Positions 31,677 through 44,259 of a stretch of DNA of 64,000 nt are shown in pieces; the stretch's first letter is position 1, and every line of letters starts with the position of its first letter. A model generated the notes under the pieces. It saw only the letters and a program-made list of their open reading frames with translations, ran no database searches and was not told the DNA's origin. This DNA comes from Gnetum montanum (lineage: Eukaryota > Streptophyta > Gnetopsida > Gnetales > Gnetaceae). Where the stretch lies: positions 206,362 through 270,361 of the forward strand of contig MNCI01033412.1 in NCBI GenBank assembly GCA_015680685.1, read 5' to 3'. Both the position numbers and the translations under genes were made by a program.

Positions 31677-33793
31677 TTGTTGATGCCTACATTTTGGTCA
31701 CAACAACACCCCTTTTAAAAATTTTGTTTTAAGAGACTTTTGCTTGGGTACAGAAACATGGGAATAGTCTCAACCAATAGAGTAATGATGGATTTAAACT
31801 AAGGAATTTTGAAATTTCATTAAAATTAACAACTACAAATTAGAAATAATTACAAACTTTATTTCAAGAATGAAAATTGACAATGATGGCACTATAAATC
31901 AAATATGCGAAAAGGTAAACACGAGAGATACAAATAGGAGATAAAACTTAGTTAAATTGGATATTTTTAGGAAAACTTTTAAAAATAACATTTTTATTAA
32001 AACAAAGTTGGAAATGGGAAAATGGGGAATGACCTAACAAAGAAGGGAAATAAAACACACAATCTAAAGAAAATGGTGAACTTGAACTTAGCTCAAGATT
32101 GAGCTATTGATCTTCTCCGCCAGCAGTACGACTTCTTGTTGCAGTTTACCAGCCCAAACGTCCAAGAGAAAGACCTCCTTTAGCAACTTCTTGCATTGGT
32201 TCCTTTTCTTTTCCTCTGGTAATTTGGTAAAAATACTCTATTGAAACACAATTCTACATTGAGTTCTTCCTCCTCTAGCTAGAATGATTTGAGTAGATCT
32301 AGGAAGGAAGGGGAAGAAGTTGAAATAGAATGAGGTACAAACTTAGGTTTTGGATAAAGAGGCATCAACTCTAGTTTTTTGATATCCTCAAACCCAAGTT
32401 CAGAGATGATTGAGGATTGTAAACCAAAAATTTTTCCTCTATCTTCCTCTTCAAAGACTCCTCCTTGAAACTTCCTTCCTGCTATTTTTCAATCATTTGT
32501 GCTTTCTACTTCTTTGGGTTAAGCTCCTCTAGATTGTTGGTGTTCCAAGCTCTTTTGGACTTCTCCATCTCCTTTGCCCTTCCTACATTTGAGTTTTTAC
32601 AGTTTGTCTTCCTTGGATGCAAGGCAATTGAAGAATAGGCATTTGCAACTACATAAGTAGCTAGGGAGGCTGCAACAGGAACAAAAATATGAGAAAGAGC
32701 ATGATTTGGAATTGGAGTTTAACTGGGGATGGGATTTGGATTTAGCCATTGATTTGCATTGGACTGCTATAGTGCATACACGGTTGAGACTCCAGAGCAA
32801 GGTGTATGGCTAGTAGGAGTAGTAGAAAAAGAAAAAGCTACAAGAGCAGTAGTAGCATTTATAGGAGCTGGACCCAAAGAAGCAGAAAGCATGGATAATT
32901 GAAAAGTGGCAGGAAGGAAGTTTCAAGGAGGATTCTTTGAAGTAGAAGGCAAAAATAAAAAAATAAAAAATTTTGGTTTACAATCCAAAATTATCTTTGA
33001 ACTTAGGTTCAGAGGATATCAATGTAAGCAATGGACAATTGTAGAGCCCTTTTCAAAAAATTTGAGTAGGTACCCTTTCGTCCAAAATCCAAGTTTGTAA
33101 CTCTTTCTATTTCAACTTTCTCTCCTTCTTTCCTAGATCTATTCAGATCATTCTAGTTGGAGGAGGAAGAACTCAATGTAGAATTATATTTCAATAGAGT
33201 ATTTTTCATCCAATTGCCAAAGGAAGACCAAAGGATCCAATGTAAGGAGTTGTTAAAGGAGGTCTATCTCTTAGAGGTTTAGGTTGGTAAACTACAACAA
33301 GAAGTTGTACTCTTGGCATAGAAGATTAGAAGCTTAATCTTGAGTTAAGTTCAAGTTCACCATTTTCCTTAGGTTGTGTGGTATTTTCCTTCTTTATCAT
33401 GTCATTCCCCATTTTCCCATTTCTAACTTTGTTTTAAGAAAAATGTTATTTTAAAATTTTTTCTAAATATATCCAATTTTAGTGAGTTTTATCTTCTATT
33501 TGTATCTCTTGTGTTTACCTTTCAGCATATTCAATTTATAGTGCCATCATGTTCAAATTTATTTTACTATCAATTTTCTTTGTTGAAAGAAATTTTAAAT
33601 TATTTCTATTTTTAGTTCTTAATTTAAATGAAATTTTAGAATCCCTTAGTTTAAACCCCATCATTGCTCTATTGGCTTAGATTGTTCCCGAGTTTTTGTA
33701 CCCATGTGAAAGATGTCCTAAGCAAAAGTCTCTTTAAATGAGTTTTTAAAAGGGTGATCTTATGACCAAAATCCAAACATTAACACCCTATTT
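31677..33793. repeat. Large imperfect inverted repeat
   Basis: The left arm (about 31677-32535) and right arm (about 32862-33793) are reverse complements with scattered changes and small indels; the spacer is about 330 bp. Matching landmarks include TTTTGCTTGGGTACAGAAAC at about 31738 against GTACCCATGTG...AAGCAAAAGTC near 33700. Others are TGAGTTCTTCCTCCTC (32258) against GAGGAGGAAGAACTCA (33161), and GGAAGTTTCAAGGAGGA (32916) against TCCTCCTTGAAACTTCC (32460). The outermost sequences (GCCTACATTTTGGTCAC / GACCAAAATCC) also pair. No terminal target duplication or transposase was identified. It may be two head-to-head copies of a retroelement fragment. Confidence 0.8.
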
Positions 33794-34309
33794 TGCACTA
33801 GAAGGAGGGCTAGTTTCAATTTTTTGAACTTTCATTTTCTAGTTTTTGTTTCGCATTTCTATTTTTTTATCTCTATTTTCTAAACCTCCATTTTCCTATT
33901 TCTATTTTTTGTTTCCATTTTGTTGTTTTTATTTTCTATTTCTATTTTCTTATTTCTATTTTGGCGGTCCTTACCTTAGTTCTAACTTTGGTAAGGTGGT
34001 TTTCTCAATAACATCATTCTATTTTAAGTTTACCCTTTTTTTTGAAATTTTGCATTTAATATTTTTTAATTTATATATATTGCAATTTTAGTTTTTAAAA
34101 ACAAATAATAATTTTACTATTTACTTTAATTTTTACAGTTTCTTAGCATTTACATTTCTTAGTTTGTTCATTTTATGAGCTAAGAAACTTTCCATTGAAC
34201 GTCTCAGTGAAGGATTCTTACCCAGGTCCCTAACCAACCACATACCTATCATTTCACCTTAAGAAGATAATGAGCTTTAAGTTTTCCAAACTCTATCCAA
34301 AGAAGGATT
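33794..34309. other. T-rich low-complexity sequence
   Basis: Tandem-like TTTCTATTTT units at 33840-33965 followed by AT-rich DNA. The small ORF here is Phe-rich low complexity and not a gene. Confidence 0.6.
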
Positions 34310-34760
34310 TGAACTAGGATGATAGCTAATCAACCCCCAACTCCTCTAGTTAGCAATTCCTTTAATTTTACAAACTATCATAACAATCCTAAACCTATAC
34401 AAAATGTTAATTTTTTTTTTTTTGACCTTACATCTTCTACCAATGACACATGACAACATGCAGAATGCTTTGAAACTTTGTTAGGCATCTATAACATCAC
34501 TAAAAATGACATAACATGTAGAGCCTTTGTGACCCACTAGTTTATAATGCTTCCCAAGGCTTCTATTAACTCATGGCTAGACTTTAAAAATAAGTTTCTA
34601 CTTCAATTTGATAAGTTTACTAGTCTTGCCTTAGCCTCAAGCAACTTTAAAAGTCTAAGAAAACTACCTAGGAAAAACATTCGTGACTATAATTTTAGAT
34701 TTCTCCATCAACTAGCTTATCTGCCAAATGAACCTGATGGTGTCTTCATTTTTTAAACTT
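34310..34760 (+). pseudogene. Retrotransposon gag fragment
   Basis: A plus-strand segment with an open frame from 34547 encodes LPKASINSWLDFKNKFLLQFDKF and, further on, LRKLPRKNIRDYNFRFLHQLAYLP. This is the W-x2-F-x4-F pattern and following helix of the Retrotrans_gag family (PF03732). Upstream residues (TCRAFVTH before the Met) continue the match in the same frame past a stop. It is on the strand opposite to elements A, B and C and stands alone, so it belongs to an unrelated decayed gypsy element. No LTR was found for it. Confidence 0.65.
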
Positions 34761-34922
34761 CACCATCATTCCATTCTTTACCTATGGCATCAAATTTGAT
34801 TGTAACTTAATAGAATTACAAGGAGAAATAAATAAAGTTATTGAGCTAGAATAAATTAGCTTAATGAATAGTGATGAGTGGCAAGTTACCCCTATGCTCA
34901 ACCATACGAATATGAGCGCGTA

Positions 34923-35025
34923 TGCACAATCCAGTCGAACTCTGTGGATGGACTAGTTGTGGCACGTGGATGGNTGCATAATCCAGTCGAACTCTGTGGA
35001 TGGACTAGTTGTGGCACGTGGATGG
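34923..35025. repeat. 51-bp duplication around a single N
   Basis: 34923-34973 and 34975-35025 are the same 51 bases with one difference (TGCAC/TGCAT), separated by one N at 34974. It is probably an unresolved contig overlap and not biology. Confidence 0.85.
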
Positions 35026-35569
35026 TTATACATTGATCATAGTTCACTATCTTCCCACTTGGACTGGTATTTGCTTTGTCACGTATGGTTTAGTCCAGAG
35101 TGAGGTGTATGATGTGATCCCTACTACTATGCTACTCCTAAGGCAATAAGAGATAACTTAATTAAGCTAATGGGCAATAGGAAATAAGATCTAAGCTAGC
35201 CTAAGTGCGATGAGCATTCATCCCTAATCATTGGTATGCATCTTGGACTTTGTGTACTACTTCTAGGATTACCAAGCGCACATCACACGAAGCACTACTC
35301 AATACAGTACTAGGTTACCATGTAGTTACACTTAAATGTTCGTGATTTAAGATGTACTTATTCTGCATTAACAACAGGAATAGTAAATGATGATAAAATA
35401 AATATTAACTAAGAAACGAGCAATAAATAATCAATAATTAAAATAATTAAAAGCTAAGTGAGTGCTATAATGATGGAGTAATCTCAATCTTTATTGCTAA
35501 TCATGTGCGTGTCCAGGTATGTCACACTAAAACAAAGGTTCTGTATAATTACAAGCATCACATTGCAGG

Positions 35570-35658
35570 CATGCTCTTGGAAAGAACACTAAAACTTACT
35601 ATAAGAACTAAAANCATGCTCTTGGAAAGAACACTAAAACTTACTATAAGAACTAAAA
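35570..35658. repeat. 44-bp duplication around a single N
   Basis: 35570-35613 is repeated identically at 35615-35658 across one N at 35614. Probably an assembly join artefact. Confidence 0.9.
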
Positions 35659-36009
35659 ATTAAAAACTGACTAAAGATTCCTCCCTCCTAAAAACTTCTT
35701 CTACCATGCGCCTCAATGCTGTATTTATAGGATAACACGAAAAAAATGATATCAAATATCCAACATCATTTCCAAGCTTGCGATATTGTGTACCCAATAT
35801 TGCAGATATTAAGGCTTGGCAAACCATGACTCATCATACCCCCAAAACTAACTAAAAACTTGTCCTTGAGTCAAACAAAATGAGGAACAAGTTCATTTTA
35901 TTACAAACAGTAGATAGGTATGGGATTATTGATTGACCATTGACTGTTTCATGCCGCAATGTGGGACAAAACAAAACTTGGACACCAACACAAAATATAA
36001 AACTTGTGG

Positions 36010-38830
36010 AACTCATGTGATTCTCGATGGTGGTGTCTCCTCCATGGACGCCTATCTTTTATCCTACACTCCAAGCTTCTAAAATTGATACCTTTGAAGA
36101 AGCACCTGAAGTTTCTCCTCTTCTATTTGAAGATCATGACCCATCCATGCTGATGTTCCAATGTTTGATGGAGCTAGCACTTCCCACAAACATCGCAGCT
36201 ATAGGAACATTTGATTGGCCTTGACATACCATGCCTCAAATAGTCATCATTCCTCTTCATAGGCTCTGGCTTTATCTTTCAGTTTTTGGTAATTTGTAAG
36301 CTATCAAGCCAAATTTGCTGCTACATCTTTTTAACTTTGGTAGCTAGCCTTTACCACCTCCAATTTAGAGTTTGCAACCTCTAATCTTTGCAATGTTTTC
36401 TTATGTTCGGCAAACTCAGCTTCATATCTTATGTTCCTCATATCTTGCATAAGTGGCCACTACCTACCTCTTGAGCTCATTCCTTAGGCATCCTACTATC
36501 AGCATGGCTAAGTTGGCATATCGCAGATTTTCCAACTCCATGTATTCTTTGAGATCTTGAATTTGCAGATCCTAACTTGTTAAGTCTGCCTGATGGCCAA
36601 GGACATAAGTATCCAGAATGGCCTACCAATTTGTGTTTTGAGCACTGAGGGAGTTGATATGTATCTTGGCCATTTAGAGTTTCTTCTCAAAGATTTCCTT
36701 GTACATGCCCACCTAGTCAAAGAAGTGCTCCTTTAATCTTTCATGCTTCTTAGCCTCATTTTGGCACGTGTTATTTCAATAGTTGTCTTCTATCGGATGG
36801 GGTGTACCTCCTCCATTAAGAGGGATCTTTTTTCTCTGGCAAAGTGCCTTATATCTTGGTTAACTCTTATTAATTGTTCTCTCATTTGCTAAAGGTTTTC
36901 CTCAAAAAAAATTTTCTATTTTTTAATTGTTGTCAACCAAATATTTTCAGCAGTAAGTATTTTATTCTCTTTTTATAAGGCCTTGAGAGCTTTGGCATGT
37001 GCACACATATGAGCTTGTGGCTTTAAAGCATCCTAATCAACCTTGTCTTTTCTATTACCATCCTTTTATTCTCCATTAAAAATTCATTTAGTTGCTCTAT
37101 TCTAAAGGATTCTAACTGATCGATTGCAACAAATTCGAATGGATCCTGCTGTTCAGCTTATAGGGCGACGAACTTTTCTTGAAGTCTATGCAACTTGACT
37201 TCTGTATGTTCAGCGTTAACCTTAGCCATGATTATCTTTCCTTTAGTGGTGATGAGGTTTGACTATACTGTAGTGACATTATTGGGAATTCCAAATAGAG
37301 GAGTCATTACTTGCCCTATCTGTAGTAAATGATCAAGAACATCCTCATGCACCATGGGAGTCATCGAGGGACTGGTTAGGAATTGAGCATTACTTGCTCT
37401 AGTTAGATATGCTGGTGGCACAACAAGAATGTTAACAGATTTTTTGATGTGGTCTATGATCACCTCTACTACTCTAACTGCATCCTCGTGTTGGATGACC
37501 ACCATTGTGGCACCTTCACTAGTTTCTAATTACACTTGGAATGATGTAGCATTTCAAGAGATCTGTTGTGACCAGTGTGATTCCACTCCTCTTGATTGAA
37601 TTGAGACTTCATCCCTTGTAGGATTAATTGATCTATTTGACCATACAACATCGTCAATCACCTTGAAGAGATTGGCCTTGTCTCTACTCCCCTAACTAAT
37701 TATCTTAGCGATGGCCCTGAGATGGCTCATTGACGATCATTATTCTTGTGGTGGTGGTGGCAATTGTTGGTCATGTTAGCTTGTGGGCTACATGCTAGGA
37801 CCTGCTTCTTGTTGTTAGCTACGCCTTATGTTTGGAAGTTGGCTAGGCCATACCATTTGAGGTGCAGTGGATCCAACCATCTATTCTTGTTCAGGCTCCA
37901 ACGTCTCACCAACATTTTTTCTTAGTGCTGGTGGCTTGAGTAATTTAGCATATGAAGCATTTTGAGCTATTGTGAGGATGTCATTGGTGTACCCTAGAAT
38001 TCTAGCACACTGGCACAACTTCTTGATTAGACACGGAAAGGGCAGTGTGAACTTTCCTATCTTCCATTCTTCAAACTGCCTTAATATTTCTGTTAAATAT
38101 AGATGAGGCAAATTGGCATCAACCTTGCCCATCAAAATTGCACTTCCTCTTATTGCATAAGTAGACATTTTGTTAAAACACTTTGTTGGGAAAATATTAT
38201 AGGTGCCAATTTAAAAATAAATCTTCTCTTCAAGCGTTAAATCTCCATATGTTTTATCTTTTTTACCATACGTCCTTGTTAACCATACTTTCCTTACATC
38301 TGCATTAGAGCGAGTGGACAAATGAGCAACTTTGGGCCCTCTATTTGAAACATTCAAAGCTTTCGTAATGGCCTTTGTGGAGAAATCTACTAAAATTCCA
38401 TCAATATCAATGATGGTTCCCTCTTATTTATTGTGCCAAAATTGATATGTTTCACTAGATACCACTCTCCACTCTCCGAGAGGATGGACCATAGTGGAGA
38501 TCCCTTAAGTAGATTCTTGACTAGTTTAGGGGTGAATTTGGCAAAAGGCCCAAAATTAAGTTCCACAATCATGGCAAAGGATGTGGACTTTTCCCAAATC
38601 ACTTGAACACATTTTGGGGACAATGTGAGGTGTTGTTCTTGTTCTACCACCATGACCTCTCCACCTTCTACTTGGCCAGATTGTGCAATGACAGGAGTTT
38701 CCTTATGGATGTTGAATGATTGTGCCTCCTACTCTACATGTTTTGCATGAGTTCATTGGCCTCCACCTCCTCTTGGGCATTTAATTTCACCTTGAGAAGG
38801 TCCTCCTTACTATCCTCTTTTAGGGGCCAT
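36010..38830 (-). pseudogene. Extra decayed ORF of element B, function unknown
   Basis: The minus-strand coding relic starts MAPKRG (ATG at 38830-38828). A first block at 38653-38390 includes LSPKCVQVIWEKSTSF. After one frameshift near 38410 a long second frame follows. It contains VDFSTKAITKALNVSNRG, LTRTYGKKDKTYGDLTLEEK and, at 38168-37881, LPHLYLTEILRQFEEWKIG. The part from about 37500 to 36010 is rich in Lys, Glu, Gln and Leu and reads like a long coiled coil. No catalytic or membrane segment is evident. The globular part may relate to the putative plant transposon protein domain (PF20167-like), but that is from memory only. Its position between gag and the 3' LTR is where Athila relatives may carry an env-like ORF. 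Stops and the frameshift show it is not translated intact today. Confidence 0.55.
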
Positions 38831-39332
38831 CTATAATCACACAAGAATTGATTGTTAGTAAGGTTATTTAAAGAAATTTGATTATCTTATACCTTACTCA
38901 TTACCTTTAATAAATGTTTAATTCTTTGCTTAGTGTGATTCTAAAGTTAGAAATTTTTTCAAGGAAGTTACCCTAAAAGTTTGATGTCAAACCTAATCTG
39001 TTTAGATGAAACATATAATAACTTAGATGACTTGGGTGAAGGGAGAAAATTAGTTTGGCATGAATTTCTAATATACTTACCCCTACGATATCCTTTGGGC
39101 AATAGAAAATTTTCAAAATATTATGTGCAAGTTCTATAGTACCCCTCCCCCATGGCTAAGTTGTACACTCCAGGTTTAATTAGGTTCAATCAAAAAAGAA
39201 ATTGGAGTGTCAAAGAGTGAAATATTAGAAGTTGAACTTAGACTTGCAAAGCTCTAAAAATTGTGGAAGAAAATTTAAACAACTCCCCTCATGTCAACTG
39301 TTGAAAATAATGTGTATAGTGCACGGGGGTCC

Positions 39333-39426
39333 CCTATATATACTTTTTATGGACACGATATCATGTACACGATAGCATGTACCCAATATTGGGTCGGACC
39401 TAATATCTGGTACCCAATATCATATC
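39333..39426 (-). promoter_or_regulatory. Promoter-like region ahead of the extra ORF
   Basis: On the minus strand a cluster of GATATC, CCAATATTG and ATATTGGG motifs (39426-39355) is followed by the TATA-like GTATATATAGG (39343-39333). About 500 bp then lead to the ATG at 38830. The LTRs of this family have the same arrangement: a GATATC cluster and then TATA. This may be an internal promoter or the remnant of another LTR. Confidence 0.4.
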
Positions 39427-39439
39427 CCAACCAAGATAG

Positions 39440-40830
39440 GGTACTTAGTAGAATTGATTATTGTTCGAGTTTTTAGGGCCAAAATTGAAGGATTTAAGGT
39501 AGATTCGAAAGGTCTGGGATAATGGCAAGTGGGAATTGAGGCATTGAAAGTGTAATGAAGTGGAGTCATACAATGAAGTTCTTTGAAAAGGATGAGGACA
39601 AAGGACATGTAATGGTTCTAAGGAATGTTCAATTAAAATGATGACAAAGGAAAGAATAGATTTGGCAATGGAGTACTTGGAGGGTATAAAATGATTTGGT
39701 GATGTGCAACAAGTATAAATTACAAAATTCATGCAAGTGGGTCCTCCCCAAAGCAAGTTCCAACCTATAATGCCCTTACATAACCACACCTTAAAATGTC
39801 CGTAGGCACTAGAAGGGTTAAATGCAACTTGCACCTATGCAATAAAACACACACTTGTTAAGCACCACCGCTATGAGGTATGAATTCTATGCCACATAAG
39901 ACACAAATTAGACGTGTCTAGATCGAGATGAGATGAACTGTAGAAGGAATTGTAGAGATTGGGATGTGAGGTAACTTACCCTTGGTACAATGAATCCTAA
40001 GTTTTGTGTGTGATTAAAGTACCATTAGCCTTTATATTCAAGATCAAAACCAAGTCCATACCTTTGGTTAGTGACATTGCATTTTTTCATCCCAATGATG
40101 GACAACCATAAAAGCATCATGATAGTAAGGTGTACGATCACTTGGCATTTTGCGTAAGTGAGGAGTGATTTGAATTTTTGGTTGGCACATTTTTCTTATG
40201 CTTTTTTTTTTTTTGCTTCGTTTCTTTCTTTTCTTCTTTACTTTCTTCTTCTTTTCTTTTTCTTCTTCTAGCTACTTTTGCACTTGGTCTTTCCCAAAGG
40301 TGATCTAGAGAAGCCACCAACCTTTAGGCATGGATGCATGTCTTTCCAATGGGACCCCCCCAGAATAGCATTGAGTTTCTTATTTGAGTACCTTTGTTAC
40401 AACACTTACTTCCATTATTTGTTAGATCTACAAGGATCTTAGTACAACCAAGCTGCATGATAACACATACAGATGTCACCAAAGAGAATCCACAAGTCCC
40501 CTTGATGTCACACCCTTACCACTCTTTCTTAGTCTATCACTCTTCACTCTAAGCATAATGAGTACAAAGTTACTTTAAGTTTTTATGATAACAAAAATAT
40601 CATCATACCCAGAGCAAGAACCTCTTATTAATAACATGGGTGGGTGGATGTTGTGGGCTCAATGTCCAAATAATTAGTCATTGGTGACTCGATAACATAG
40701 GACAACACCTCAACCGACTGGTTACATGAGTATTTTATTCACAAATAATATTACTTACAAAAAGATAAAACAACAAATTGGAAAATGAGAAATTAGAAAA
40801 AAAAAATTGTAAAACCAAATAAAAGAAAAA
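39440..40830 (-). other. Family 3' non-coding region in element B
   Basis: Similar by eye to 11900-13100 of element A (GTGGGTCCTCCCCAAAGCA block near 39728). It contains a long pyrimidine tract at 40190-40270. No gene is supported. Confidence 0.55.
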
Positions 40831-40949
40831 ACATTTACTAATTCTACTTGTTAGAATGGGGGGTATCCCCCATCACTAAACCTTTGATCATGGAGAGAAT
40901 TAATAAATGAAAAGTTAGGATCCATGCATGTTGGAAATATTAGGGCTTA

Positions 40950-43309
40950 GTCATATCCAAACCACTGGATGCCTTTTGGTGTAGTGGTAGAAATGTACCC
41001 AAATTGGGGTTCACACACTTGATGAAAGTAGGCATAGTAGGGTAGATTATAAGTTGTGGTCATGTGATAAGAAGCTAACCCACTATAGCACCCGTGACCA
41101 TAAGACGGTATGCAAGGATTGATATGTCTCCTCACGTTGTTATATTCATTGGGTTGCATGGTTGTTGAAGTATTAATTAGTGGCCTAGATAAGGTAATAG
41201 GAGGTGTTAAGTTTGAAAAGGAAGGTGCATCACTATGTTGGGCTTTTGCTGAGTTGGAGGATGTAGTGGTCTTAGAATCATGCTATCTCTTTCTTCTGCC
41301 ATGCCTAAAGAAAGGATGCTTTTGACGTTATGGAGGACTCCCACTACTATTGACCGTAGCAGCACAAGTAATGTTTGTTGGTTGGTGTTGTGGTGCAAAA
41401 CCTTCTAGTACAACTCATGACAATATAGAAGGAGGTAAAGGATGAGAATATTAAGAGTAAGGAGGAGTGTAAGGAACATGAGGTGGTGATCTTGCAAGAG
41501 AGGACATGGGTTGATGATGCTCGAGAACGTGATAACAACAAGGTGAAGTAGAGGATGTTGATCTAGTTTGAGAAATAGGGTGTTGAACATAATAAGCACT
41601 TGGTTTTAGGTGATACAAAGTGTGGTCAGTTTGGCGATGGCCTTCTCCACAACTAGGAATTTTTCCACTGTGGTTGAGCATAGTACTAAGGCTAGTAAGG
41701 ATTTTTCAATGGATAGTACGATGAGTTGTGGAATTGCCCATAGAGTTGTGGGACAAGAATGCACCCCAACCATGTACTTCTGTATGAAATTTGGATGTAA
41801 CATTCTTTCCCAATGCTCATGTAGATGTGACAAGATCAGGCATTGGCCTTTTGGATGATTGTACAGGCAAATATCGCATTGATACTTATGATTTGTGGTT
41901 GAGCCCCTATCCTCATTTTCTTTAGCCCTTCTTTTCGATTGTCGAATGGTGTTCTATCCTATTTCTAGGTTTGGTATCCTCTATTTGTTTTGGTTGGAAA
42001 AGTTGTTTTGCATGGGTCTCACTTTACTAATGTCTACATATTCTACATTTTTCATGTACCCACTCCATCATCTTGTTGATCTTTGCCTCAATTTCATCTA
42101 GTGACTTTAGTATTGGCAAAGGTAGAGATGGTTTCACCTCCTTGAGGTGAGTTAATTTCTCCTCTTCATAATTATGGATCTCTATTATTTTAAGAGTTTG
42201 GTCCTATTGAGATTTTTTAACATTCTCCCATTTGGCTATTTCTCCTTCTTTCTTTTACTGCCCACTTAATAAGCTCTTGGAATTGATGGGTTCATAGTTC
42301 ATATAGTTGACCTGGGACATACATCCCTAGGGTCTCCCTTGTTTCATTGTGGAGCCCATCCATGATGTGATACATTAGCCTTTCCTTGGAGAACCCATGG
42401 CTTGGGAATTTGTTTAACAAAGAGTAATATCTTTCTAAGGCCATGTCCAAGGGTTCATGTTACCCTTGTTTCCACTCTTGGATCTGTCTCCTCAAGGTTG
42501 ACACTCTTGCATAGGTTTGATATCTTTCGTTGAAGAGGTTTACCATTGTAGGCCAACGGCTAATTAAATTTAGTTTTAAAGACTTGTACCACACTTTAGC
42601 TTAGCCAACAAGCATCATAGGGAAGAGCTTAAGCCTTTGCCACCCATTCTCAATGTTGTTCCATACACAGGAATCATAGAGGGCTTGTAAATGATGTTGT
42701 GAATCTAAATCATAACCTCTTGAGAGCTTAGGAAAGTTATTTAAATCAAGCTTGGGTAAATGGCTTTCCTTGTGATGCCTATGGGATATTTGAGTGGCCT
42801 ATGTTATATGCATTAGGCTCTTAGTGGCTAGTAGGGGTTCATCATCACTAAATAGGTTGTGAGTTCGTGAGTTGGGACAATGTTATCTATGTTCATGTTG
42901 GTGTTCCTGATTTTTCCTCTGGGTTCAATTTTTATTTATACGTTGACCCCTTAAGAAATAGTCATCTATGTTACAACTTGATGTTAAAAGAGCAGAGGAA
43001 GAGAGGGAATTGGAAGAATCATCATGACTTTTGTAAGTCTCCTAATCATCCCTTGATGTACTCTTGCTATCCATTGAGAAGGTCCTAGGCCTTACGAGCC
43101 CCCTCATTCTAGGGGATGTCCCATCTTCATTAGAGGTGTTTGAGTTGGATGATAAGAGTCCTTGAGTATTGTTGGGGTGTCTATGAACATATGAAACTCC
43201 TACATAAGATTAAGTACTCCAAACTTCTTCATCATCATAAATTTTGTTGGTTCTCCAATGAATTGCCTCACTAGATGTTGCGCTATTGTTGTTTTTGTGA
43301 AAGAGACAT
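40950..43309 (-). pseudogene. Gag of element B
   Basis: The probable start is the ATG at 43309-43307 (MSLSQKQQ, then a stop). The gag core is readable at about 42760-42250: LPKLDLNNFPKLSRGYDLDS, GWQRLKLFPMML, LFNERYQTYARVSTLRRQIQ, then FSKERLMYHIMDGLH. These have the Retrotrans_gag layout. A zinc knuckle CDICLYNHPKGQC lies at about 41880-41840, resembling CKICQYDHPKAC in element A. A Pro/Tyr/His-rich tail runs to about 40950. Many stops are present. After this gag the element passes directly to the family's 3' region with no protease or polymerase. Confidence 0.65.
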
Positions 43310-43424
43310 TGTTGTGAATTGTGTGTAACTTAAGTAAATTTAATTTCTTTGTCTAAAAGATATATCGTTAATACTTTGTTACAGCAATCTTATATTATAT
43401 AACTAATCTAGATAACTAGCACCA

Positions 43425-43443
43425 TCCTTGGCAATGGTGCCAA
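43425..43443 (-). promoter_or_regulatory. Primer binding site of element B
   Basis: The minus strand reads TTGGCACCATTGCCAAGGA directly at the LTR end, a diverged form of TGGCGCCGTTGCCGGGGA. It makes 43444-44259 the 5' LTR. Confidence 0.75.
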
Positions 43444-44259
43444 TGATGAGTGATGAGGTATCCCTACACTCAACCATATGAATACGAATGTGTACATACA
43501 ATCTAGTTGAGCTCTATAGATGGACTAGTTGTGGCATGTAGATAGTTATATGTTGATCATAGTTCGTTATCTTCCCACCTGGACTAGTAGCAGCTTTGTC
43601 ACATATGGTTTAGTCTAGAGTGAGGCATATGGTGTTGTCCTAATTCTATGCTCTTGATGATGGAAAAGAAAAATTGATTAAATTAATAATAAGAGAAAAA
43701 CCTAAATTATCCTATGGTGGTGGTATTTGTCCTTAATAATCTGTACATGTCTTGGACTTTGTGAGATTACTATTGGGCATACCAAGTATTCGCACTTAAA
43801 TGCTTGTGATTAAGGTGTACACATTCTGCTTAATGATAGGAAAAGTAAATAACAATAAATCATATTGTAATTAAAGAAAACATTAAATAATTAAAATAAT
43901 AAAATTAATCTATGTGAATGCTACAATCATGGAAGTAATTTTAATCTTTATTGCCAATCATGCACATGTCCAAGTACGTCACACTTGAACAAAGGTGCCA
44001 TACAATTACAATCATCACATTGCGGGCATGCATTGGGAATAACTAGTTTGGAAGAAAGAAATTGAAACTAAGCTACCAAAAGAAAATAACTTCTAACTCT
44101 CTAATGATCTAATTCTTTTTGTTGTATGCTTGAGTGCTGTATTTATAGGATAACATGGGAACAACGATATCAGATATCTGACATCGTTTCCAAGCCTACG
44201 ATATCACGTACCTAATATTGTATACCCGATATCGGGGCTTGAAAAATCATGACTCATCA
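43444..44259 (-). repeat. 5' LTR of element B
   Basis: Ends are TGATGAGTGA and GACTCATCA. A TATA-like ATTTATAGG lies at 44141-44149. The GATATC-rich cluster fills about 44165-44240. Confidence 0.85.

Larger units (their letters stand above)
34872..35836 (-). repeat. 3' LTR of element B
   Basis: Ends are TGATGAGTGG and GACTCATCA. Its apparent extra length is due to two single-N joins flanked by duplicated sequence (34923-35025 and 35570-35658). The GATATC/CAATATTG cluster lies at its right end and a TATA-like TATTTATAGG at 35722-35731. Confidence 0.85.
34872..44259 (-). mobile_element. Pol-less LTR element of the Athila-like family (element B)
   Basis: Two LTRs (34872-35836 and 43444-44259) in the same orientation enclose 7.6 kb. 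A PBS adjoins the right LTR, so the coding strand is minus. Inside are a degenerate gag (43309-40950), the family's non-coding 3' region (about 39700-40830) and an additional decayed ORF (38830-36010). No protease, reverse transcriptase, RNase H or integrase motif could be read, so it would have been non-autonomous. Flanking 5-mers do not match (AATAG on the left, CGGGG on the right), which suggests recombination between elements or a deletion at one edge. Two single-N joins lie in the left LTR. Confidence 0.7.
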
